Under the pieces are notes generated by a model that saw nothing but the letters and a program-made list of their open reading frames with translations, was not told the DNA's origin and ran no database searches. A program made the position numbers and the translations under genes. A DNA stretch of 7,031 nt, from positions 1 through 7,031 of the forward strand of contig CASBQJ010000099.1 of NCBI GenBank assembly GCA_949127705.1, written 5' to 3'. Each line of letters starts with the position of its first letter. Position 1 is the stretch's first letter. This DNA is from Synechococcales cyanobacterium PMM_0085. GTDB lineage: Bacteria; Cyanobacteriota; Cyanobacteriia; Elainellales; Elainellaceae. Positions 1-5,239 of the stretch are shown here, in pieces.

Positions 1-467
1 ACCACGTAGTCGCGATAGCGCCACAGTCCCTCGCGAATGGTCGAGCCGTTGATGTCGTTGTCGGTCTTCACGGTGTCGGCATAGCCGGCCGTATCAACGT
101 TATCGATGGCGATCATTTGACCTGTGGCATAGCGGGCTATCGGCTGCTCTGGCCAGCCAGCCTGATTTAGCTGATCCAGGGGTGCTACTTGCCACTCGTC
201 GCCGACCGATGCCGCGACGACGCTGCCGCTCCAGTCTGGCTCAAACCGATAGATGAGCAGGCGATCGCAGTGCAATATCGAGCGCACAGCGGTGACAGCA
301 GTGTCGAGCACGTCGGCTAAGTTGAGCGAACTGCGAATTTGTAAGGCGATCGCCGCCAGCATTTTTTCTTGCTCTAGCTGCACCTGCAAGTCAGCCATCC
401 CAGCAGCCATCCGCTGTTCTAGCTCAGCATCGAGATTCTGGGTTTCTACCGGGCGGTAGTTTTTCAT
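1..467 (-). CDS. GAF-domain signalling protein, N-terminal part (runs off the window start)
   Basis: Read from ATG at 467 towards position 1 there are 155 intact codons and no stop. The protein opens MKNYRPVETQ, followed by a charged heptad-like helix (about residues 12-38, LEQRM...LQVQLEQEKM). From about residue 39 it has a typical cyanobacterial GAF start: AIALQIRSSLNL, ADVLDTAV, then CDRLLIYRFEPDWSGSVVAASV (C67, R69, R74, W79). GAF domains of this type sit in sensor kinases, diguanylate cyclases and cyanobacteriochromes; the output domain lies outside the window, so the enzyme type is unknown. No chromophore cysteine motif can be judged from this part. An in-frame TAG at 488-486 with no other start between fixes ATG 467 as the first possible start; no good Shine-Dalgarno precedes it. 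It lies 89 nt downstream of the histidine kinase on the same strand, so co-transcription is likely. The codons are well used and the HIP1 octamer occurs twice. Confidence 0.88.
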   Translation of the reverse strand, partial: MKNYRPVETQNLDAELEQRMAAGMADLQVQLEQEKMLAAIALQIRSSLNLADVLDTAVTAVRSILHCDRLLIYRFEPDWSGSVVAASVGDEWQVAPLDQLNQAGWPEQPIARYATGQMIAIDNVDTAGYADTVKTDNDINGSTIREGLWRYRDYV

Positions 468-485
468 ACATGCGGAGACAAACGG

Positions 486-530
486 CTATAGCAGTGGACT
501 GTAGGTGGCCTATAGGTGGCATTGCCCTAT
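486..530. repeat. Short direct repeats between kinase and GAF gene
   Basis: TAGGTGGC occurs at 502-509 and again at 513-520, an 11-bp period (one helical turn), with a partial GTGGAC relative at 493-498. CTATA(G) also recurs at 486-491, 510-515 and 528-532. The block lies in the 89-nt gap just upstream of the GAF gene. It could be a binding site or chance; no function is assigned. Confidence 0.3.
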
Positions 531-556
531 AGTTCCCTGCCTTACCCCTACTGGCG

Positions 557-3199
557 CTATGCGGTTGCCGAATCCTGCCGAATGGGGATTTCCACGACAA
601 ATTCTGCCCCGTCTCCCAACGCGGAAAAGCACTGTAAAGAGCCGCCGTGGCGTTCAGTGACCACCTGGTAACTAATAGACATCCCCAAGCCAGTTCCTTT
701 ACCCACGGCCTTGGTGGTAAAAAAGGGATCGAATAGACGATGTTTAACCGCCTCTGAAATGCCGATGCCATTGTCGCGGATACGGATGGCCACGCGATCG
801 CTAGCCACTTGTGCGGTGGCGATTTGGATAGCTGGAGCTGGGATCAAGCCACTGCTCCATTTGCCACGAGCGGCGGCGGATTCTAAGGCATCAATCGCAT
901 TACTAAGAATGTTCATAAATACCTGGTTGAGCTGTCCGGCATAGCACTCGACCAATGGCAAATCGCCGTAGTTTTTAATCACTTGAATGCCCAACTGGTC
1001 GGCCTGTGCCTTCAATCGGTTTTCCAAAATCATCAGCGTGTTGTCGATCCCGTCATGCAAATTGACCGTTTTTGACTCGGCTTCATCCATCCGCGAGAAG
1101 TTGCGCAGCGATACAACTATTTTTTGGATGCGTTCTGCCCCTACTTTCATGGAGGCCAGCAGCTTGGGCAGGTCTTCTACCAAAAAGGCTAAGTCGATGG
1201 CGATCGCCTTTTCTAACACTGGCAGCGCTGGGTCAGGGTAGTGCGTTTGATAGAGGCTAAGCAGCGCCAGGAGGTCTCGCGTATATTGGGTGGCGTGGGT
1301 AATATTGCCGTAAATAAAGTTGACAGGATTATTGATTTCATGCGCCACTCCGGCCACAAGCTGTCCTAGCGCAGACATTTTCTCGCTTTGAATTAAATGA
1401 GACTGGGTGCGTCGTAGCTCTCGCAGGGTTGCTTCTAAATCTGCCGCTTGTTGGCGCAGCTGAGCTTCAGACTGACGAACAATGCCTTCGGCCTGTTTGC
1501 GGTCAGATACGTCAAAGTGAATACCCAGATAGGAATCGGGCGTCCCATCTGCACCCAAGAGCGGCACAATCGTTAGATCTACCCAAAAAAAGGAGCCATG
1601 CTTGCAACGATTTTTGACTTCGCCTCGCCATACCTGTCCGCGTGTAATCGTCGTCCAAAGCTGTTCAAAAAACTCTGGGGGATGATGCTCTGTCTTGAAG
1701 ATGCGGTGATTTTGCCCAATTAATTCGTAGCGGCTGTAGCCCGAGATTTCACAAACTTTGTCGTTGGCATAGGTAATATAGCCGGCGGGGTCGGTAATTG
1801 AAACGAGAGCCGCTTGGTCGAGAGCAAACTTTTGGAATTTGAGTTCTCGTAGGGTGATCAGCAGGTTTTGTTCAGCGCGCCTGCGATCGCGCACTTCTTG
1901 CTGCAATTGTGAAACCGTTTCTTGCAGCCGCGCCGTCCGTTCCCGGACGCGATCTTCCAGCCCTTCTTTGGCCCGTCGCAGGTCTGCTTCTGCCGTGCGG
2001 TGATCGGTAATATCTCGGAGGGTGCAAACCACGTAGCGATTCCCAGCGGCGTCTAAAAAGCAAGACTTTTTGGCAGACAAGAGCCGCACCTCCCCCGACT
2101 CAACCGTAAGAGATTCTTCGACCTCCTCTGGCTGACCGCTACTCAGCACCCGCTGATCGGCCGCATAGTAGTCATTCGCAGCAGCGGGGACAAACAGATC
2201 GTGATCGAGTTGTCCTATCATCTCTGCCCGATCCCGTCCGATGATGGCACAAAACGCATCATTGACCATGAGGTAGCGGTGCTGCTGATCTTTGACAAAT
2301 AGGGGATCGGGACTCCCATTCATCACCGCATTGAGGAACATTTCAGAATCCTTGAGCCGTTGCTCAGTGCTCAGCCGCTCGGCTTCGCTAAATTTGCGAT
2401 CGCTGATATCGCGAAAATAGACCGATAGACCAGCCTGGTAAGGAAATACCCGAATTTCAAACCAGGTTTGAGCCGGGACAAGAAACTGCTCAAAAGTGAC
2501 CGGGATTTGATCGACCAGCGCTTGCTGAAAGGTTTGGTAGAGATCGGAATCAGTCAAGTCTGAAAATTCGTCCCATAGGACTTTGCCAAGCAAGTCGTCT
2601 AAACAGCGCTGAAGAACCACTTCAGCTTGATGATTGACGTAGGTAAAGCGCCACTGGGCATCTAACCCTAAAAAACCATCTCCAATGCTTTGCAGAATTT
2701 CTGTGATTTGGTGGGTTGATTGGCGTAAATCTGCCTCGACCTGAGCCTTTTGGGTCACGTCTAGCGTCATCGAGACAAACCCAGTTACCTCACCATTGAC
2801 ATCCACCAGCGGGGTATTGCACCAGTCACAGACGATGCGGCTGCCGGCTTTTGTGATGTTTTCGCTGGTGCTGCGAACACTCTCACGACCCGCCATTATC
2901 TCTAACAAAAAGTGCTTAACTTGGGGTCTGATGGCGGGTGGAACCAGAAAATCAACCGCACAAAGGCCGACCATCTCGGCCTTACTATAGCCAAACAGCG
3001 CCGCCGCTGCCGGATTCCAGTCCACAACCTGCATAGCCGCATTCCACTCTACGATCGCCGTAGGAGCATGTTGCACCATGAACAGCTGCTTGTGGTGCTG
3101 TTCTGCCAATGCCTGTTCTCGACGACGGCTTTCCTCTAGCTGATGTCGCGTTTGCGCCAGCAATGCCAAAAGCTGAGATTGCTCTAGCGGATTTTCCAA
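557..3199 (-). CDS. Soluble multi-PAS sensor histidine kinase
   Basis: An 880-residue protein with no membrane segment or signal peptide, so probably cytoplasmic. After an N-terminal coiled coil (about 5-38) come four PAS/PAC units: about 39-150, 164-268, 288-402 and 455-570. PAC ends are seen as TLDVTQ, RDISDRK, RDITDH and DVSDRK. A long coiled coil (about 401-450, LEDRVRERTARLQ) separates PAS3 and PAS4. PAS4 is of the Aer/NifL-like kind (ISGYSRYELIGQNHRIFK) and lacks the LOV photoactive cysteine. The kinase core is complete: H-box VAGVAHEINNP with H620 as predicted phosphorylation site, N-box FMNILSNAIDAL (N763, N767), G1 DNGIGI 809-814, F-box FDPFF 823-827, G2 GKGTGLGM 833-840. There is no receiver domain, so the partner response regulator must be elsewhere. 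The start is TTG at 3199: an in-frame TAG at 3223-3221 bars any extension, and the next ATG (codon 41) would cut into PAS1. The ligand or signal cannot be told from sequence. Confidence 0.96.
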   Translation of the reverse strand: MENPLEQSQLLALLAQTRHQLEESRRREQALAEQHHKQLFMVQHAPTAIVEWNAAMQVVDWNPAAAALFGYSKAEMVGLCAVDFLVPPAIRPQVKHFLLEIMAGRESVRSTSENITKAGSRIVCDWCNTPLVDVNGEVTGFVSMTLDVTQKAQVEADLRQSTHQITEILQSIGDGFLGLDAQWRFTYVNHQAEVVLQRCLDDLLGKVLWDEFSDLTDSDLYQTFQQALVDQIPVTFEQFLVPAQTWFEIRVFPYQAGLSVYFRDISDRKFSEAERLSTEQRLKDSEMFLNAVMNGSPDPLFVKDQQHRYLMVNDAFCAIIGRDRAEMIGQLDHDLFVPAAANDYYAADQRVLSSGQPEEVEESLTVESGEVRLLSAKKSCFLDAAGNRYVVCTLRDITDHRTAEADLRRAKEGLEDRVRERTARLQETVSQLQQEVRDRRRAEQNLLITLRELKFQKFALDQAALVSITDPAGYITYANDKVCEISGYSRYELIGQNHRIFKTEHHPPEFFEQLWTTITRGQVWRGEVKNRCKHGSFFWVDLTIVPLLGADGTPDSYLGIHFDVSDRKQAEGIVRQSEAQLRQQAADLEATLRELRRTQSHLIQSEKMSALGQLVAGVAHEINNPVNFIYGNITHATQYTRDLLALLSLYQTHYPDPALPVLEKAIAIDLAFLVEDLPKLLASMKVGAERIQKIVVSLRNFSRMDEAESKTVNLHDGIDNTLMILENRLKAQADQLGIQVIKNYGDLPLVECYAGQLNQVFMNILSNAIDALESAAARGKWSSGLIPAPAIQIATAQVASDRVAIRIRDNGIGISEAVKHRLFDPFFTTKAVGKGTGLGMSISYQVVTERHGGSLQCFSALGDGAEFVVEIPIRQDSATA

Positions 3200-3208
3200 G
3201 GGTTGCTC
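3197..3208 (-). promoter_or_regulatory. Weak ribosome binding site and TTG start of the kinase
   Basis: On the minus strand GAG (3208-3206) stands 6 nt before TTG (3199-3197). This is a weak Shine-Dalgarno and a weak start codon. A second TTG at codon 11 is possible. The coiled coil coded from the first codons favours 3199. Confidence 0.45.
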
Positions 3209-3413
3209 AGGGTAATAGTTCTACAGTGGGGTTGGCTGGCGCTGGGCTGGGATAGCTGGATGGGCGATCGCCGGGTTCAAGCGGTAGGGAGTTAGCCGCT
3301 GTAGACCGCGTACTTAACCTAAGCGAAGTCAAAATCTTTAGAACCTATACTCAACTATCTGCAATATTTACGGATCTGGGTAGCCTAAATAGCATTAAAC
3401 ATCTATAGACTTC

Positions 3414-3442
3414 TAGATTTATTGGATTTTTATAAGTATAAT
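3414..3442 (+). promoter_or_regulatory. Candidate promoter for the first glycosyltransferase
   Basis: A perfect -10 hexamer TATAAT lies at 3437-3442, with a poor -35 match TAGATT at 3414-3419 (17-nt spacing). The start would be near 3449, giving a leader of about 170 nt that contains the inverted repeat at 3509-3532. It overlaps the candidate kinase promoter on the other strand. Confidence 0.35.
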
Positions 3443-3459
3443 TTATATCCTATTGACAA
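3429..3459 (-). promoter_or_regulatory. Candidate promoter for the kinase operon
   Basis: On the minus strand, TTGTCA (3459-3454) is followed 19 nt later by TATAAA (3434-3429); TTATAA at 18 nt spacing is an alternative reading. Transcription would leave a leader of about 220 nt before the TTG start. AT-rich DNA gives such matches often, so this is only a candidate. Confidence 0.3.
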
Positions 3460-3508
3460 ATAGGGTCATCTTGAGAGACAGAATCATCCTTTTGAGGCAC
3501 GAAATCCT

Positions 3509-3532
3509 TTTAGATATCTGTTTATATCTAAA
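3509..3532. repeat. Perfect 9-bp inverted repeat upstream of glycosyltransferase
   Basis: TTTAGATAT (3509-3517) and ATATCTAAA (3524-3532) are exact inverted copies separated by CTGTTT. The element lies about 90 nt before the ATG at 3622. It could be an operator for a dimeric regulator, or a weak AT-rich hairpin in the leader RNA. Confidence 0.55.
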
Positions 3533-3605
3533 TTAATCACTTTAATGTACAAGCAAAGCCCATTTAAACCTGGACGGCTGAAGTCTAGCGCTTAGCCCTC
3601 CTTCT

Positions 3606-3613
3606 AAAGGAAA
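3606..3613 (+). promoter_or_regulatory. Ribosome binding site of the first glycosyltransferase
   Basis: AAAGGAAA, with the AAGGA core at 3607-3611, stands 10 nt before ATG 3622. This supports that start. Confidence 0.7.
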
Positions 3614-3621
3614 TTAGTAGT

Positions 3622-4701
3622 ATGCGGATTGCGCAAGTTGCTCCGTTGTGGGAAAGAGTGCCGCCTCCGGCCTATGGTGGAACGGAACTGGTGGTTAGTT
3701 TATTGACCGATGAGTTGGTGCGCCGAGGGCATGACGTCACTTTATTTGCCTCTGGAGATTCCATCACCATTGCCAAGCTAGAGTCAGCCCATCCGCGTGC
3801 CTTGCGGCTAGACTCTAGCGTTAGAGAATACGGCATTTATGAACTGCTACAGCTGACCCGAGTCTATGAGCGGGCAGATGAATTTGATGTGATCCATTCC
3901 CATTTGGGCTGTGCCTCCCTGCCGTTCGGCAACTTAGTCAAAACGCCTACAGTTCATACTCTGCATGGCATTTTTACACCTGACAACGAAAAGATGTTCA
4001 TCCATGCTAAGGCTCAGCCCTTTGTCAGCATTTCTAACTCTCAGCGGGAGCCTCGGTTAGGGCTGAACTGTTTGGCGACGGTTTATAACGGGATTGATGT
4101 CAGTAGCTATACGTTTTATCCTCAGCCCCAAGATCCACCCTACCTGGCATTTCTGGGACGGCTATCGCCCGAAAAAGGTCCTCAGCTAGCGATCGCCATT
4201 GCCCAGCGAACCGGACTACAGCTCAAAATGGCAGGTAAAATTGATCCCGTCGATCAGGAGTTTTTTGAGCAAGACATCAAACCCTATATTGACGGGCAGC
4301 AGATTCAATACTTAGGCGAAGCCAACCATGCCCAAAAGAATGTCTTGATGGGGAATGCGATCGCCACCCTGTTCCCGATAACATGGCGCGAGCCGTTTGG
4401 GCTAGTCATGGCAGAATCGATGGCGGCTGGCACCCCTGTCGTGGCGCTAGAACTCGGATCTACATCTGAAGTAATTACCCACGGGGTCTCCGGCTTTCTG
4501 TGTCAAACGGTAGACGAGTGTGTGGAGGCGATCGCCAATCTGCCCGCGCTGAGCCGTCAGGCATGCCGAGACCACGTTCAAGCCCGGTTTAGTGTGACCC
4601 ACATGGTAGACGGCTACGAGCAGGTTTACCAGCAGCTAATTGCTGAGCGCAGCGCCCGAAACGGCCGCGTTCACAAATTTGCTAGTTTGGGTAGTAAGTA
4701 G
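3622..4701 (+). CDS. GT4-family glycosyltransferase (GT-B fold)
   Basis: A 359-residue retaining glycosyltransferase, usual length for family 4 (glycosyl transferase group 1). The N-terminal acceptor domain starts MRIAQVAPLWERVPPPAYGG with the glycine loop YGGTE (18-22), then RRGHDVTLFASGDS (34-47), IHSHLG (91-96) and TLHGIF (113-118). The C-terminal donor domain has NGID (156-159), FLGRLSPEKG (177-186, with R180 and K185 expected to contact the nucleotide-sugar phosphates), and the E-x7-E motif EPFGLVMAE (E257, E265) followed by MAAGTPVVAL. No membrane helix is seen, so it should be cytosolic or peripheral on the membrane. Donor and acceptor sugars cannot be told; related proteins make cell-surface polysaccharides or glycolipids. 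The start is supported by AAGGA 10 nt upstream. It is divergent from the kinase and 538 nt upstream of another GT4 gene. Three HIP1 octamers lie inside, so it looks native. Confidence 0.96.
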   Translation: MRIAQVAPLWERVPPPAYGGTELVVSLLTDELVRRGHDVTLFASGDSITIAKLESAHPRALRLDSSVREYGIYELLQLTRVYERADEFDVIHSHLGCASLPFGNLVKTPTVHTLHGIFTPDNEKMFIHAKAQPFVSISNSQREPRLGLNCLATVYNGIDVSSYTFYPQPQDPPYLAFLGRLSPEKGPQLAIAIAQRTGLQLKMAGKIDPVDQEFFEQDIKPYIDGQQIQYLGEANHAQKNVLMGNAIATLFPITWREPFGLVMAESMAAGTPVVALELGSTSEVITHGVSGFLCQTVDECVEAIANLPALSRQACRDHVQARFSVTHMVDGYEQVYQQLIAERSARNGRVHKFASLGSK

Positions 4702-4764
4702 AAGCGGGTGAACGAGGAGACCAGGCGGACGAAGCTAGCTAGTAGAAGACGGCGCGAGTTTAGC

Positions 4765-4820
4765 TACCGTAGGGCGGGCATCTTGCCCGCGCAGGCTGGA
4801 AGCCTGCACTACGAATGGTA
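4765..4820. repeat. Double-hairpin palindromic element (three-way-junction fold)
   Basis: Two back-to-back perfect hairpins: GCGGGCA (4774-4780)/TGCCCGC (4784-4790) with loop TCT, then GCAGGCT (4791-4797)/AGCCTGC (4801-4807) with loop GGA. They are enclosed by an outer stem CGTAG (4768-4772)/CTACG (4809-4813), leaving only G4773 and A4808 unpaired. TAC/GTA (4765-4767 with 4818-4820) may extend it. The design resembles the short multi-copy REP/MITE-like palindromes found between genes in many cyanobacteria. Only one copy is in the window, so multi-copy status is inferred. There is no T-run, so it is not a classic terminator, though it may protect or end the upstream transcript. Confidence 0.75.
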
Positions 4821-4865
4821 GGCAGATTTACGCCTCAGACTACTAGCGGCTCAATGAATCGGCGA

Positions 4866-4899
4866 TTAATCGGCTAAAATCTGTCAAATAGCCGATTAA
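4866..4899. repeat. Perfect 11-bp inverted repeat (likely operator)
   Basis: TTAATCGGCTA (4866-4876) and TAGCCGATTAA (4889-4899) are exact inverted copies with a 12-nt AT-rich spacer. A further direct copy of AATCGGC lies at 4857-4863, 11 bp before the one at 4868-4874. Three copies of the same heptamer on helical spacing, next to a candidate -35, suggest a transcription-factor site; a hairpin in RNA is the alternative. Confidence 0.6.
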
Positions 4900-4925
4900 C
4901 TGATATATTGTTAAGAAAATATAAC
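4896..4925 (+). promoter_or_regulatory. Candidate promoter for the second glycosyltransferase
   Basis: TTAACT (4896-4901, 4 of 6 to the -35 consensus) and TATAAC (4920-4925, 5 of 6 to the -10 consensus) are 18 nt apart. The -35 overlaps the right arm of the inverted repeat, which suits repression by a protein bound there. The implied leader is about 300 nt. Confidence 0.4.
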
Positions 4926-5030
4926 GATAGCCTTTAAAGTCCGCGTTTGAGTGATTGTCACCCTAGCCGCTGCTATCGTCTGCCCTTGTTCCGGGGCAAT
5001 TGATTTTACCTAATTTCTAAGCGGCAGTTT

Positions 5031-5062
5031 CAGCCAACAGTTTTAACAGCCAACAGTTCTAA
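5031..5062 (+). repeat. 16-bp tandem duplication in the leader
   Basis: CAGCCAACAGTTTTAA (5031-5046) is directly followed by CAGCCAACAGTTCTAA (5047-5062), 15 of 16 bases identical. It lies about 180 nt before the start at 5240. It may be a recent slippage duplication or a paired binding site. Confidence 0.8.
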
Positions 5063-5164
5063 CCAGTAGGCAGGTTCAGTCCGGGTAATGTTCCAAGATG
5101 CCTGAAGATTGGACGTGAGTGCAATTAGCAGTAAGTCAAGCGCGCCTATTGGTTGCTTAATCTA

Positions 5165-5182
5165 TGATTCCCATCTGAATCA
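5165..5182. repeat. TGATTC/GAATCA inverted repeat upstream of the second glycosyltransferase
   Basis: TGATTC (5165-5170) and GAATCA (5177-5182) are exact inverted arms around a 6-nt loop, 57 nt before the ATG. The same arms recur with a 5-nt loop at the stop codon of the same gene (6725-6741). Confidence 0.45.
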
Positions 5183-5225
5183 GTAAACGCTCAAGGGAAC
5201 AGCCGAAACGTTAGTTGAGCAGATT

Positions 5226-5232
5226 GAAGAGG
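5226..5232 (+). promoter_or_regulatory. Ribosome binding site of the second glycosyltransferase
   Basis: GAAGAGG stands 7 nt before ATG 5240. This is good Shine-Dalgarno spacing and supports that start. Confidence 0.65.
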
Positions 5233-5239
5233 TTAGCAT

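Larger units (their letters stand above)
3200..3621. other. Divergent intergenic region between kinase and glycosyltransferase
   Basis: No credible gene is present. The kinase-proximal part (about 3200-3320) is GC-rich and holds one HIP1 octamer (3264-3271) and a 5-bp inverted repeat AGCGG/CCGCT (3280-3300). From about 3310 to 3560 the DNA is strongly AT-rich and carries the candidate promoters and the 9-bp inverted repeat listed separately. The direct repeat ATCCTTTT occurs at 3486-3493 and 3504-3511 (18-bp period). Both flanking genes point outward, so this is the control region of both. Confidence 0.8.
4702..5239. other. Structured intergenic region between the two glycosyltransferases
   Basis: No gene was found; the open frames here are only a few codons long. 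It holds, in order, a double-hairpin repeat (4765-4820), a perfect 11-bp inverted repeat overlapping a candidate promoter (4866-4925), a possible weak stem TGCCC/GGGCA (4981-4998), a 16-bp tandem duplication (5031-5062), and a TGATTC/GAATCA hairpin (5165-5182). If the candidate promoter is right, the second glycosyltransferase has a leader of about 300 nt, long enough for leader regulation or a small RNA. I recognise no known riboswitch. Confidence 0.75.

Noticed and set aside
424..771. 115-codon open frame on the minus strand between kinase and GAF gene
   Set aside because: It overlaps the ATPase G2 region of the kinase and the GAF start in another frame. It has no domain, and both overlapping genes are real.
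2796..3139. Plus-strand open frames of 64 and 75 codons inside the kinase
   Set aside because: They are antisense shadows of PAS1, with no ribosome site and no family resemblance.
3453..3458. Perfect -35 hexamer TTGACA on the plus strand
   Set aside because: At 16-19 nt spacing there is no acceptable -10 (about 3476 reads AGACAG). It is better read on the other strand as TTGTCA.
4702..5239. CRISPR array or tRNA in the repeat-rich intergenic region
   Set aside because: Repeats are different from one another and not regularly spaced with spacers, and no tRNA cloverleaf with a T-loop sequence is found.
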